A DNA stretch of 64,000 bases from Pseudomonas lijiangensis (GTDB lineage Bacteria > Pseudomonadota > Gammaproteobacteria > Pseudomonadales > Pseudomonadaceae), in NCBI RefSeq assembly GCF_018968705.1, contig NZ_CP076668.1, positions 4,723,001-4,787,000 on the forward strand, given 5' to 3'. Of this stretch, positions 37,004 through 48,872 are shown one piece after another. Under the pieces are notes generated by a model. The model saw only the letters and a list, made by a program, of their open reading frames with translations, was not told the DNA's origin and did no database searches. The translations under genes and the position numbers were made by a program. Numbering within the stretch: the stretch's first letter is position 1; each line of letters begins with the position of its first letter.

Positions 37004-37948
37004 TCAGGCGCCAGGCCAGAAGGCGCGGATTCCGGCAACACCTTGTGCGCCGCTTTCCCAGGCGCGCTGACGGTCATCCGGGCCGACACCGCCCAGCAGG
37101 AATACCGGCTTCGTGAAGCCAGCGATCAGGCGGGAAGCTTCTTCCCAGCCCAGTGGCTGCGCGTCTGGATGCGTCTGGGTCGGCTGGACCGGTGACAGGG
37201 TGACGAAGTCCACGCCCATCTGCTCGGCCAGTGCCAGCTCTTCAGCGTTATGGCAGGAAGCTGCCAGCCAGCGGTCTTCGGGGAATGGGCGGCCACGGCT
37301 GGCGTACTTGCGCAGTTGTTCCGCCGTCAGGTGCCATCCGGCGGACGGGAAATCACCCAGCCATTCCAGAGGTCCCTTGAGCATCAGTTGCGCCTTGCCT
37401 GCGCACAAGCCCACCGCATCCACGGCCAGATCCCGATATTGCGGATCATAACCACCCGGTGCCCGTAGCTGGACCAGCTTGATGCCGCCTGCGATGGCTT
37501 TCTGCATGCCGCGCAGCAGCTCGGAGGTTTCGAGACCATCAGGCGTAATCAGGTACTCGCCGGGCAAACGTGCCGCCGCAACAATCGGTTTGTTGGCTGC
37601 CGGGAATTCGTAACCGGCCAGTTCGCGCTGACTGGCCCAGACCAATGGCTGCCCTTCGGCACCATGGGGCTCGCCGGTAAAGGCCGAAACTTCCCAGACG
37701 TCGAGCAAGACCTGTTTGTCCGGGTAATCGTGCTGGATCTTGATCAGCGGACGCGCCGCGGTGACGCCAATCCCCAGTTCTTCCTGCAGTTCACGGCTCA
37801 ATGCGGCCTGGACAGCCTCCCCGGCTTCAACCTTGCCGCCGGGAAACTCCCACAAACCGCCCTGATGCTGGTTATCTGCACGCTTGGCGATAAGAATCCT
37901 GCCGTCAGCGCCACGAATGACAGCGGCGGCCACATGAACACGTTTCAC
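37004..37948 (-). CDS. mutT: Fused Nudix (MutT-like) hydrolase and ThiE/TenI-like domain protein
   Basis: 314 residues from GTG 37948. Residues 1-135 are a Nudix domain with the box GGKVEAGEAVQAALSRELQEELGI, close to 8-oxo-dGTP pyrophosphohydrolase. Residues 150-314 resemble thiamine-phosphate synthase (VQLRAPGG, DFVTLSPVQPTQTHP, PVFLLGGVGPDD). The start overlaps the stop of the glutathione transferase gene (GTGA). The MutT part likely cleans oxidised nucleotides. The role of the ThiE-like part is open. The fusion is common in gammaproteobacteria and lies near secA/argJ. Confidence 0.88.
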   Translation of the reverse strand: MKRVHVAAAVIRGADGRILIAKRADNQHQGGLWEFPGGKVEAGEAVQAALSRELQEELGIGVTAARPLIKIQHDYPDKQVLLDVWEVSAFTGEPHGAEGQPLVWASQRELAGYEFPAANKPIVAAARLPGEYLITPDGLETSELLRGMQKAIAGGIKLVQLRAPGGYDPQYRDLAVDAVGLCAGKAQLMLKGPLEWLGDFPSAGWHLTAEQLRKYASRGRPFPEDRWLAASCHNAEELALAEQMGVDFVTLSPVQPTQTHPDAQPLGWEEASRLIAGFTKPVFLLGGVGPDDRQRAWESGAQGVAGIRAFWPGA

Positions 37949-38577
37949 TCATCGGTCTCCTGCAAGGCAGCCTGTTGCCAGCTCTGGAAAGCAGGCCACT
38001 GGTAAAGGGTTTCAATATAGGCCAGCGCTTCGGCAGGCAAGGCTACGCGGTAGCCGCGCAGACGAATGGCCACCGGCGCAAAGAAGGCATCGGCAATGCT
38101 CGGCTGACCGAACAGGAACGGGCCGCTCTCGGCCGACGCTGCACGGCACTCGCTCCACAGGGCAACGATTCGATCGATGTCCTGTTGCGTATCGACCGGA
38201 ATGACTTCCAGTGCCTGATCGCGCTGCAGGTCCATGGGCATGTTGGAGCGCAGGCTCATGAAGGCACTGTGCATTTGTGCGCAGGCCGAACGGGCCTGGG
38301 CACGGGCGGCGGTATCACGTGGCCAGAGGTTGGCTTCGGGGAAACGCTCGTGCAGGTATTCGCAGATGGCCAGGGAATCGATGATGGTCCCGTGCTCGCA
38401 TTGCAACGCAGGAACCTTACCGGTCGGCGAGTACTTGAGAATCTGTTCGCGGGTGTCCGGCTTGTTCAGGCGAATCACCTGATCGGTGTAAGGCGCGCCA
38501 GTCATTGCCAGCACCAGCCAAGGGCGCAGCGACCAGGAGGAATAGCGTTTGTCGCCGATGATGAGGTGCAGAGACAT
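37945..38577 (-). CDS. Glutathione S-transferase family protein
   Basis: 210 residues from ATG 38577 (AAGGA in front). It has an N-terminal thioredoxin-fold domain with DKRYSSWSLRPWLVL (Ser/Trp region of the glutathione site), a cis-Pro segment GKVPAL and ESD-like DSLAICEYL, then an all-helical C-terminal domain. The substrate is unknown. It is translationally coupled to the Nudix/ThiE gene. Confidence 0.88.
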   Translation of the reverse strand: MSLHLIIGDKRYSSWSLRPWLVLAMTGAPYTDQVIRLNKPDTREQILKYSPTGKVPALQCEHGTIIDSLAICEYLHERFPEANLWPRDTAARAQARSACAQMHSAFMSLRSNMPMDLQRDQALEVIPVDTQQDIDRIVALWSECRAASAESGPFLFGQPSIADAFFAPVAIRLRGYRVALPAEALAYIETLYQWPAFQSWQQAALQETDE

Positions 38578-38635
38578 GTCCTTGGCTCCAGAGTCAGACA
38601 ATGTAATGCCGATCAGTTAAGGCACAAACAAAACG

Positions 38636-38725
38636 TGTGGGAGGCAGCTTGCTGGCGAAAAGGCCTGAAAACCGGCAGATATTCTGCGGCTGTACGCGAC
38701 AGTCGCCAGCAAGCTGCCTCCCACA
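38636..38725. repeat. REPIN-like inverted repeat, GGAGGCAGCTTGCTGGCGA type
   Basis: Two exact 23-base inverted arms (38636-38658 and 38703-38725) with 44 bases between, lying between argJ and the glutathione transferase gene. It shares the TGTGGGAGG tip with the 36.9-kb element but has a different stem. Confidence 0.9.
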
Positions 38726-38755
38726 ACGTGATTGATGACCTGAACTGATGGGGGA

Positions 38756-39973
38756 TCAGGTGCGGTATTCGGCGTTGATCTTCACGTACTCGTGGGACAG
38801 GTCGGTGGTCCAGATCGTTTCGCTGCAATCACCACGGCCCAGCTCGATACGGATGGTGATTTCTTCCTGAGCCATGACTGCCGAACCCTGTTCCTCAGTG
38901 TAGGTCGTGGCGCGGCAGCCTTTGCTGGCGATGCACACGTTGCCCAGGAATACGTCGATCTTGCTCACGTCCAGATCCGGTACGCCTGCACGGCCCACGG
39001 CCGCCAGGATACGACCCCAGTTAGGGTCGGAAGCGAACAGCGCGGTCTTGATCAGGGGCGAGTGAGCCACGGCATAACCGACATCCAGGCATTCCTGGTG
39101 GTTACCGCCGCCATTGACTTCAACGGTCACGAACTTGGTCGCGCCTTCGCCGTCACGCACGATGGCCTGGGCCACTTCCATGCAGACGTCAAAAACCGCC
39201 TTCTTCAAGGCTTCGAACAGCGGGCCCTTGGCTTCGGTCACGGCAGGTACATCGGCCTGACCGGTGGCGATCAGCATGCAGCAGTCGTTGGTCGAGGTGT
39301 CGCCATCGATGGTGATGCGGTTGAACGACTTGTTCGCGCCGTCGCGGATCAGGTCCTGCAATACGCTCTGGGAAACCTTGGCGTCGGTCGCGATGTAGCC
39401 GAGCATGGTCGCCATGTTCGGACGGATCATGCCCGCGCCCTTGCTGATGCCGGTCACGGTGACGGTAACGCCCTCGTACTGGAACTGACGGCTCGCGCCT
39501 TTTGGCAAGGTGTCGGTGGTCATGATGCCGGTCGCGGCAGCAGCCCAGTTATCCACAGACAGATCATCAAGAGCGGCCTGCAAGGCGCCTTCGATCTTTT
39601 CCACAGGCAACGGCTCACCGATGACGCCGGTGGAATAAGGCAGCACAGCGCTGGCATCGACGCCTGCCAATTCTGCAAGACGGGCGCAGGTGCGGGTCGC
39701 AGCCGCCAGGCCTGGTTCACCGGTACCGGCGTTGGCGTTGCCGGTGTTGGTCAGCAGGTAACGCACCGGGCCTTGTACGCGCTGTTTGGCCAGGATGACC
39801 GGCGCTGCGCAGAACGCGTTCAGGGTGAACACGCCGGCAACACTGGAACCTTCGGCACATCGCATGACTACAACGTCCTTGCGACCCGGGCGTTTGATGC
39901 CGGCAGAAGCAATACCCAGTTCAAAACCGGGAACCGGGTGCAATGTAGGCAAAGGACCAAGACCAACAGCCAT
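38756..39973 (-). CDS. argJ: Bifunctional glutamate N-acetyltransferase / amino-acid acetyltransferase ArgJ
   Basis: 405 residues from ATG 39973 with AGGAG 7 bases upstream. The self-cleavage site is in [14 protein letters not shown], with Thr as nucleophile of the beta chain, and the C-terminus is AEYRT. ArgJ recycles acetyl groups from N-acetylornithine to glutamate in the arginine cycle. It follows secA, whose terminator lies between them. Confidence 0.96.
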   Translation of the reverse strand: MAVGLGPLPTLHPVPGFELGIASAGIKRPGRKDVVVMRCAEGSSVAGVFTLNAFCAAPVILAKQRVQGPVRYLLTNTGNANAGTGEPGLAAATRTCARLAELAGVDASAVLPYSTGVIGEPLPVEKIEGALQAALDDLSVDNWAAAATGIMTTDTLPKGASRQFQYEGVTVTVTGISKGAGMIRPNMATMLGYIATDAKVSQSVLQDLIRDGANKSFNRITIDGDTSTNDCCMLIATGQADVPAVTEAKGPLFEALKKAVFDVCMEVAQAIVRDGEGATKFVTVEVNGGGNHQECLDVGYAVAHSPLIKTALFASDPNWGRILAAVGRAGVPDLDVSKIDVFLGNVCIASKGCRATTYTEEQGSAVMAQEEITIRIELGRGDCSETIWTTDLSHEYVKINAEYRT

Positions 39974-40028
39974 GAGTGCGCTCCTTGAGCAGTATCTGCG
40001 CCGTCCGCATCGGTACGGCAATCTAATG

Positions 40029-40062
40029 AAAAAACGCCGCGACGGGTAAGCCGGTCGCGGCG
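40029..40062 (-). terminator. Terminator of secA
   Basis: A 9-bp perfect stem (CGCCGCGAC / GTCGCGGCG) is followed on the minus strand by TTTTTT. It lies 23 bases after the secA stop. Confidence 0.9.
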
Positions 40063-40084
40063 CGGGTATTACAGTGTCAGAGCC

Positions 40085-42826
<2,742 letters not shown>

Positions 42827-43133
42827 ATCGACAGGATCTTCCACACATAGGAATGGAGGGCGGCCCCGTGAGTCGCCCGTGCAGCCTTATGGCCGCATGC
42901 GAACGAGCATTCTACCCGGAAACGGTGGTGAGGAAAGTGGCGTTATTCCACGATGCTGGCACAGCGCTGTTACGGGGCAGTCTTACAATGGGGCCATTAT
43001 TCAGCACTTCAACCCTTGAAGGGCCGAAGTTACTCGTTGATTTGTATATAAAAGCACGGAAAGCCCGCCGAACGAAGCTGCAAGAGCGCTTTCTGTTAAC
43101 ATGAAGACTTTGTCATCCCCCGGCAACGCACCC
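42827..43133. other. Divergent intergenic region between secA and dciA
   Basis: This gap must hold both promoters. The AT-rich stretch at 43036-43060 (TTGATTTGTATATAAAAG) could supply the dciA promoter. I see no repeat, hairpin terminator or extra gene. Confidence 0.4.
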
Positions 43134-43589
43134 ATGGCCTTTCGTCCCCTCACTGCCAGAGCCCCCGCCGTACTGCTGCGCGACGCCAAGCCGCTCAAGG
43201 CCATTTTTCGCCATGCCGAGCGCTTGAGCCACCTTCAGCGCCTGCTCGAAAGCCAGTTGCAGCCCGCCGCCCGGGAACACTGCCATGTGGCTTCGTGGCG
43301 CGAAGGCACCCTGCTGCTGATCGTGACTGACGGTCACTGGGCGACGCGCCTGCGCTATCAGCAGAAGCGTCTGCAGCGGCAATTGGTCGCTTTCGACGAG
43401 TTCGCCAGCCTGATGAGGATTGTCTTCAAGGTACAGCCTCCCACCGTGGCCAGGGGTGCCGTCGGTCACACCATCGACCTGTCGCCTGCCGCGGCCGAAA
43501 GTATCCAGGCCACTGCAGAAGGCATCAGCGACCCGAAACTGCGCGCCGCGCTGGAGCGTCTGGCCAGCCACGCCAAGGACAAGAAGTAA
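43134..43589 (+). CDS. dciA: DciA-type replicative helicase loader (DUF721)
   Basis: About 151 residues from ATG 43134 (MAFRPLTARAPAVLL). An ATG at 43101 would add 11 residues. The core has the DUF721 features: an N-terminal helical part, CHVASWREGTLLLIVTDGHWATRLRYQQ with the conserved Trp, then a basic C-terminus. DciA recruits and loads DnaB in bacteria lacking DnaC. Its position beside secA and near lpxC is conserved in Pseudomonas. The stop faces the gspN stop with 3 bases between them. Confidence 0.82.
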   Translation: MAFRPLTARAPAVLLRDAKPLKAIFRHAERLSHLQRLLESQLQPAAREHCHVASWREGTLLLIVTDGHWATRLRYQQKRLQRQLVAFDEFASLMRIVFKVQPPTVARGAVGHTIDLSPAAAESIQATAEGISDPKLRAALERLASHAKDKK

Positions 43590-43592
43590 GTA

Positions 43593-44267
43593 TCAGCGCC
43601 TGCCCAAAACCGTTTCAAATTGCGACGAGCCCGCCTTGAGCACCCCGCTCTGAACCAGCAGCGGTGCCACCATTGCCGTCGGTTCGACCTGACCGCTCAC
43701 TTTCATCCGACGGGTGACAGGCTCCAGGCCGATCTCGAAACGATGCTCACCCTCGCGCCGGACCTCGGCCAACAGTTTCAATCCATCGAGGCACTCAAGC
43801 CTGAGATGAGCGTTGCCCAGTATCACCATCCACGGCGACAGCACGGCCAGGTCATTGCCCTGAAGACTCCCTTCACCAGACGTACATTTCGCGCCACGGC
43901 CCTGCATCAGCAAACGTCCTTGCCAGCGACCATCCACGACGTAGGCCGTGGCCGGGGTAACAAGAGTGCCCGCGGGCGCAAGCTCGGCAGTCCACGCCCA
44001 AGGCCAGCCTTGCAGTTTGAGTTCCCAGACTTGCTGCTGAAACCCGGCGCTCACCAAGCCTTGCCCTATCCAGGGCCGAAGGCTCCAGCTCACAGGCCCG
44101 ATGCTCCCCAGTCGCTCGGCTCGTCCGTGCCACAGGGTCCCGGCAACGCCCTGCGGCTGCCAGCCAGACGTCCAGGGGACGAAGCGAGCCAGAAAGGCGG
44201 CGGGCATATTCAGCAAAAGCGTCAGGACAAACACCAGCGCGCCGAGCATCCATAGCTTGCGGCTCAT
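43593..44267 (-). CDS. gspN: Type II secretion protein GspN
   Basis: 224 residues. One N-terminal membrane segment (about 5-25) is followed by a periplasmic domain with PWTSGWQPQGVAGTLWHGRAE and SWSLRPW, the family signature. GspN is an accessory part of type II machines, of uncertain role. It is the last gene of the operon and overlaps gspM by 4 bases. Confidence 0.85.
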   Translation of the reverse strand: MSRKLWMLGALVFVLTLLLNMPAAFLARFVPWTSGWQPQGVAGTLWHGRAERLGSIGPVSWSLRPWIGQGLVSAGFQQQVWELKLQGWPWAWTAELAPAGTLVTPATAYVVDGRWQGRLLMQGRGAKCTSGEGSLQGNDLAVLSPWMVILGNAHLRLECLDGLKLLAEVRREGEHRFEIGLEPVTRRMKVSGQVEPTAMVAPLLVQSGVLKAGSSQFETVLGRR

Positions 44268-44701
44268 GGAAGCCTCCCCGCACGCCCGACATCCAGGCTG
44301 AACACCAGACTCTGATGACCTTGTTCGAGGCTCCAGCGCAGCGGTCGTCCGCCTTGTTCCTGGATGCTGCGCATGAGTTGCGCCAGAGGTTCAGCGCGGC
44401 TCAACTCACCTTGCAACTGCCAGATATCGCCTCGCTGCTCGACCCGCGTCAGTACCAGCCCTCGGGCACCGGCCAGCGCCTGCCAGTAGTCGGCGGTAAA
44501 CGCCGGGCCGGGGCTCAGCGCCTGGGCCTGCTGCGCCAGAAGCGGCCACTGACGCAGGTCCTTGCCCCAGGCCAGCAAGGGACGACCGATCAGCACCAGC
44601 AATAACGTCAGCACAACGACCCAACCCGCCAACAGCGCATAACGCCGGGCAGGCGGCAAGGCGGCGAAAGCGTTTGAAGCCCGCAGAATCAATGCATTCA
44701 T
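44264..44701 (-). CDS. gspM: Type II secretion protein GspM
   Basis: 145 residues with one membrane helix (about 25-45) and a small ferredoxin-like periplasmic domain. GspM binds GspL in the inner-membrane platform. It overlaps gspL by 4 bases and gspN by 4 bases. Identification rests on position, size and topology as well as sequence. Confidence 0.8.
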   Translation of the reverse strand: MNALILRASNAFAALPPARRYALLAGWVVVLTLLLVLIGRPLLAWGKDLRQWPLLAQQAQALSPGPAFTADYWQALAGARGLVLTRVEQRGDIWQLQGELSRAEPLAQLMRSIQEQGGRPLRWSLEQGHQSLVFSLDVGRAGRLP

Positions 44702-45813
44702 GGCTGCCCATCCAGATTGAAATTGAGGGTTAGCAGGGAGGTCTTTTCATTCGTTTCAACGCTGACCTTCGCCCCCGCCGCCTTGGCCATGACCTGCCAA
44801 TGAGTCGTGTCGGGAGGTGAAGCATTGCCACTCAACACCAGTCGCAGGGTTCGCCCATCGAAATAAGTCCCGGACACGCCCCAGTCTTTCTGGCTGTCGA
44901 GCCACAGCGTCATGGCCTGTTCCAGCTCGACAACCTGCTGCTGACGGCTTCGCCAGTCAGTCTGTTCGGACTGCAGACGAGACAACACTCGCGCTGCCTG
45001 CCGGGCATTGTCGACCGGACCGGTCAAGGCTTCGACCTGAGCTTTCCATACAGGCACCTGCTGCCAGAATTGCCCCAGCATCAGCGCGCCCCAACAGAGC
45101 GCCAGCACACCACAGACACCCGCCAGACGAGACAGACTTTTGCCAAATGGCGATGCCCGACGCCGAGTTTTTGGACGACGAGCACCTGAGCGTACCAACA
45201 GATTGGGCAAACGACTCAACGTAGCCCAACGGGAAGGCCATGGCCCGGTCATTTCCTCGCTCGGCTGTCGCCAGTTCTCGGGCGGCTCACCCAGCACATC
45301 CGGCCACACCAGCCAGTGCTGCAAATCGTTGTCAGCGCCGCGGATCAGGCAACGGCCTTCAGGACGCGACCAGCTCAGTGCCTGACCAGCGGCCTGCGTC
45401 GGCAGCAATTGCAACTCGGCCCACAGATAATCGGGGGATACGCCCAGCTCTTCGCACTCGCTCAACCAGCGCTGAACCTGTGCGCGCTCGACTACCAGCA
45501 ATTCCAGATGCCCGGCGAGCCGCGACAGGCAACTGACCTGCACCGCTTCGGCAGGCTGTTGCAGCAGGTCCTCCAGCAACATCGGCCATTCATGAGGCTT
45601 GAGCCCCGGTGGCGCGGGCACCTGAAAATGGCTGCACTGCGCGGCGGGCATGATCAGTGCGACGGTGTCCTGCAGACAGTGCGCAGGCGGCGGCCAGTCG
45701 CCCTGCTCGTCTCCCGGCAGGCGGCGCCATTGCCATGCACCCGTGGCGGCAGGACGCAGCAGCAACCAATGACGCTGCACACGGCGTTTGAGACTCCAGC
45801 GTTCAACGATCAT
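44698..45813 (-). CDS. gspL: Type II secretion protein GspL
   Basis: 371 residues. The cytoplasmic part (about 1-215) has an actin-like fold and docks the GspE ATPase. A single membrane helix is near 225-250 (LAGVCGVLALCWGALMLGQFW), followed by a periplasmic ferredoxin-like domain. It overlaps gspJ and gspM by 4 bases each, which points to translational coupling. Confidence 0.83.
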   Translation of the reverse strand: MIVERWSLKRRVQRHWLLLRPAATGAWQWRRLPGDEQGDWPPPAHCLQDTVALIMPAAQCSHFQVPAPPGLKPHEWPMLLEDLLQQPAEAVQVSCLSRLAGHLELLVVERAQVQRWLSECEELGVSPDYLWAELQLLPTQAAGQALSWSRPEGRCLIRGADNDLQHWLVWPDVLGEPPENWRQPSEEMTGPWPSRWATLSRLPNLLVRSGARRPKTRRRASPFGKSLSRLAGVCGVLALCWGALMLGQFWQQVPVWKAQVEALTGPVDNARQAARVLSRLQSEQTDWRSRQQQVVELEQAMTLWLDSQKDWGVSGTYFDGRTLRLVLSGNASPPDTTHWQVMAKAAGAKVSVETNEKTSLLTLNFNLDGQP

Positions 45814-46400
45814 GGGCGGCTATCGGGCAAGCTGAAGGTACAGACATAAGGCGCTCCATGACGCTCGAATTCGAGTCGCACGCCCCGGTCGGGCTGAAGT
45901 GCGACGTTGGAAGGGAACGCCAGCCAGCGGGTCCCCTGATAAAAACTGAAACCGACCTTGTCGACCTCATCCAGCTGTTCGCGACGCTCCCAGCGAGGTG
46001 CGCCGACGGCATACAGGTCAGGCGAAGTCCACAGGCTCAAACGCCGTTCCCGTGGATTGAATTCCAGCCGCTGCCGCTGTGTTCTCGACTGACCTTCGAC
46101 CTCGGGCCAGGCGGTCAGGGCGACCCAGCCCAACTGATTCGCGGCCGGGTCCCAGTCGAGCCAGTTCATCGACAACGGCAGACGTTGTTCATACAAACGC
46201 CGCAACACCAACCCATCGAAACGCCGCTCCAGGGCCAGACAGAACTCCAGCACCAGCGGCTCGTTACCCGGTTCAGCCAAACGCTCGCGAACCTTGATCC
46301 AGCCATTCACCAGAGCGGCCAGCACCACACCGACGACAGCCGTCAGCGCCATGGCCACCAGCAACTCGATGAGGGTCAGCCCACGCTGGTTAACGCTCAC
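45810..46400 (-). CDS. gspJ: Minor pseudopilin GspJ
   Basis: 196 residues from GTG 46400. The type III signal (VNQRGLTLIELLVAMAL) has the Gly at the cleavage site, Glu at +5 and a hydrophobic helix. It caps the pseudopilus with GspI and GspK. Overlaps of 4 bases join it to gspI and gspL. Confidence 0.85.
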   Translation of the reverse strand: MSVNQRGLTLIELLVAMALTAVVGVVLAALVNGWIKVRERLAEPGNEPLVLEFCLALERRFDGLVLRRLYEQRLPLSMNWLDWDPAANQLGWVALTAWPEVEGQSRTQRQRLEFNPRERRLSLWTSPDLYAVGAPRWERREQLDEVDKVGFSFYQGTRWLAFPSNVALQPDRGVRLEFERHGAPYVCTFSLPDSRP

Positions 46401-46762
46401 GGGCGCACCAGAAAAACGGTGTAGTTTCCCAGTGGCTCGCGCTCGTCGCGGGCGGCGAACAGCGCCAACTCACCCCGGCGCAGGTTCTGAACACCGGTCA
46501 TGCCCAAGTCCATCCGCCAGTAGCAAACCCTGTCGCCCTGCTGCAATTCGCCGCTGACCTTGCTGATCTGCGGCCAGTAGCGCTCGACGCCGAAACGCGC
46601 CTCCAGCTCACGGGCACACAGGGCGCCCAGTCGATGCTGCTGAACGGCCTGATGCACGGTAATGCGCTGGCGCAGCATCTGGCTGACCATCATGGTCATG
46701 ACCGCCGCGATACCCAGCGCCACCATGACTTCCAGCAGCGTGAAACCGCACTGGCGCTTCAT
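46397..46762 (-). CDS. gspI: Minor pseudopilin GspI
   Basis: 121 residues. Prepilin signal MKRQCGFTLLEVMVALGIAAV with cleavage after Gly and Glu at +5. The size and the LNWQ-like position (here RMDLGM) suit GspI. It overlaps gspH and gspJ by 4 bases. Confidence 0.83.
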   Translation of the reverse strand: MKRQCGFTLLEVMVALGIAAVMTMMVSQMLRQRITVHQAVQQHRLGALCARELEARFGVERYWPQISKVSGELQQGDRVCYWRMDLGMTGVQNLRRGELALFAARDEREPLGNYTVFLVRP

Positions 46763-47208
46763 GGCAGCCTGACCTGCGTCAGGCTGTTATCCGTGCGCCA
46801 CTCCCAGCGCTGTCGCCCCTCTGGCCATTGCCAGTTCAGGTTCACTGCGGCGGCCACACCCAATGGTGTGAACACAACACGAGGCTCGTCAGACACCGGC
46901 CAGTCCACCAGTAACCCTTGGGGCCAGGGCTTCAGGCGCCTTGAATCGACGACCCAGCGGGTCTGACCCTGGTTGCGCTCCAGACGGACAAACTCCGGCT
47001 GCCGGCCATTCCAGCGCATTCCCGATACCTGCCCGCTGTGCCGGGCCTGGGCCGCTTGAGTACGGGCTTCGGCAGCCAGTTTTTCCAGAGCCTGCTGCAT
47101 CGGTGCATGACCTGAATCCAGCCAGGCCACGCTCAGGGCACTGAACAGCCCGATGATCAGCAACACCACCAGAATTTCCAGCAGTGAAAAGCCCCGTGAA
47201 ACCTTCAC
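46759..47208 (-). CDS. gspH: Minor pseudopilin GspH
   Basis: 149 residues from GTG 47208, 2 bases after the gspG stop. Prepilin signal SRGFSLLEILVVLLIIGLFS with Glu at +5. The C-terminal part is a small beta domain. It belongs to the tip of the pseudopilus. Confidence 0.83.
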   Translation of the reverse strand: MKVSRGFSLLEILVVLLIIGLFSALSVAWLDSGHAPMQQALEKLAAEARTQAAQARHSGQVSGMRWNGRQPEFVRLERNQGQTRWVVDSRRLKPWPQGLLVDWPVSDEPRVVFTPLGVAAAVNLNWQWPEGRQRWEWRTDNSLTQVRLP

Positions 47209-47210
47209 GT

Positions 47211-47648
47211 CTAGAGGTTCCAGTTCCCGATATCGCCATCGGTGCCTTCCCCGCCCTGGGCTCCATCAGCCCCCAGCGAGTAGATATCGATGCGTCCATG
47301 CTCGCCCGGCGCACGGTAGTGATACGGGTTGCCCCACGGGTCCGCCGGCAGGCGACGGATGTAGCCGTCGGCCCGCCATGAGCGAGCCAGTGGCTCCACC
47401 GAGGGCGCGCTGGTCAGGGCCGCAAGACCTTGCTCGGTGCTGGGGTAGCGCAGGTTGTCGAGGCGATACATGTCCAGCGCCTGCTCAAGGGTGGACAGGT
47501 CGGCCAGGACTTTCTGGCGCATGGCCTTGTCCTGGTTACCCAGAACGCTGGGGGCAACCACGGCGATCAACAGGCCGATGATGAAAATCACCACCATGAT
47601 TTCCATCAGCGTGAAGCCACGCTGGCGACGTGAGGCAGGCTTGGACAT
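47211..47648 (-). CDS. gspG: Major pseudopilin GspG
   Basis: 145 residues. The prepilin signal RQRGFTLMEIMVVIFIIGLL is followed by the GspG signature (DKAMRQKVLADLSTLEQALDMYRLD, YPSTEQGLAAL, DPWGNPYHY, DIYSLGADG), including the calcium-binding loop. GGAG 9 bases upstream supports ATG 47648 over the ATG at 47663. It is cleaved by a prepilin peptidase not encoded here (presumably PilD). Confidence 0.93.
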   Translation of the reverse strand: MSKPASRRQRGFTLMEIMVVIFIIGLLIAVVAPSVLGNQDKAMRQKVLADLSTLEQALDMYRLDNLRYPSTEQGLAALTSAPSVEPLARSWRADGYIRRLPADPWGNPYHYRAPGEHGRIDIYSLGADGAQGGEGTDGDIGNWNL

Positions 47649-47666
47649 ACGACGGTTCTCCATGAG

Positions 47667-48869
47667 TCAGAAAGTGAGTCCTTGGTTGAGCTGCATGATC
47701 GGCAACAGCACGGCCAGGACGATGAACAGCACCACGGCGCCCATCACCAGAATCATCAGGGGCTCGAACAAGGCCATGAGCATGTCCACATGACGGGTGA
47801 AACTGCGTTCCTGGTTGTCAGCCACCCGTTCGAGCATGTCCGGCAAGGTCCCGCTGGCCTCGCCGCTGGCGACCATGTTGAGCAGCAGCGGCGGAAAATG
47901 ACCGGCAGCGTTGAGGGCACGATGCAGGCTGACGCCGCCCTCGACCTGTTCACGAACGGTTTCCAGCGCCCGATGCACTTCACGGTTGCTCACGGTGGCA
48001 GTCGCCACGTGCAGGGCTTCGAGCAACGGCACGCCGCTGCCCACCAGAATCGCCAGACTGCGGGCCAGCCGGGCGCTTTCCAGCACGGTCAGCAACGGAC
48101 CGACCTTGGGCAGGCGCAGCAGGCTGCGGTCCAGGCGCAATCGCCAATGGGCCTTGCGCAGCAGGAAACCCGCACCAACGGAGGCCAACAGCCCCAGTGC
48201 CAGCAACCACGGGCCGACATGCACCAGCCCTTCGCTGATGCCGATCAGCAATTGGGTAATCAGCGGCAGGCTCTGCCCGGTATGGCTGAATTGCTCGGTG
48301 AGTTTGGGGACCACGAAAGTCATCAGGCCAATGACCACGGCCAGAGAAACCAGCATCAGCACCGCCGGATAGATCATCGCGGTACGGGCCTTGTGTCGCT
48401 GGCGCTGGACTTGTTCAAGGTGCTCGGCCAGACGCTCCAGCACCGGCGCCAGCTTGCCGGAACGCTCGCCCGCCTCTACCAGTGCGCAATACAGCCCATT
48501 GAACAGACCGCCCTGGCGTCGCAGGCTCTGGGCCAGACTGTGCCCTTCCCCGAGCGCGCCGCGCACGGCCACCAACAGGTTGCGAATCGCAGGTTCGGCC
48601 AGTTGTCGTTCGAGTGTCGCCAGGGCATCCACCAGCGCAATCCCGGCACTGAGCAGCGTCGCCAACTGGCGCGTCAGTTCGCACAACTGGGTGTGATTGA
48701 GGCGCTGGCCCCGTGGACTGCGAGAGGTCGGGTCCTGAATCTGCAAGTCCCGGGCGAACAGGCCTTGCTCACGCAAGAGCTGTCGGGCGTGCCGCTCGCT
48801 TTCTGCCTGAAGGCTGGCTTTGCGCGTGCGACCTGCCGGGTCGAGCGCCTGATAGCGATAAGTCGGCAT
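47667..48869 (-). CDS. gspF: Type II secretion inner-membrane protein GspF
   Basis: 400 residues with three membrane helices (about 170-190, 220-240, 370-395) and two repeated cytoplasmic helical bundles (LATLLSAGIALVDALATLE and LAILVSGSGVPLLEAL-like), typical of GspF/PilC. It links the ATPase to pseudopilus assembly. Three bases separate it from gspE. Confidence 0.92.
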   Translation of the reverse strand: MPTYRYQALDPAGRTRKASLQAESERHARQLLREQGLFARDLQIQDPTSRSPRGQRLNHTQLCELTRQLATLLSAGIALVDALATLERQLAEPAIRNLLVAVRGALGEGHSLAQSLRRQGGLFNGLYCALVEAGERSGKLAPVLERLAEHLEQVQRQRHKARTAMIYPAVLMLVSLAVVIGLMTFVVPKLTEQFSHTGQSLPLITQLLIGISEGLVHVGPWLLALGLLASVGAGFLLRKAHWRLRLDRSLLRLPKVGPLLTVLESARLARSLAILVGSGVPLLEALHVATATVSNREVHRALETVREQVEGGVSLHRALNAAGHFPPLLLNMVASGEASGTLPDMLERVADNQERSFTRHVDMLMALFEPLMILVMGAVVLFIVLAVLLPIMQLNQGLTF

Positions 48870-48872
48870 CGG

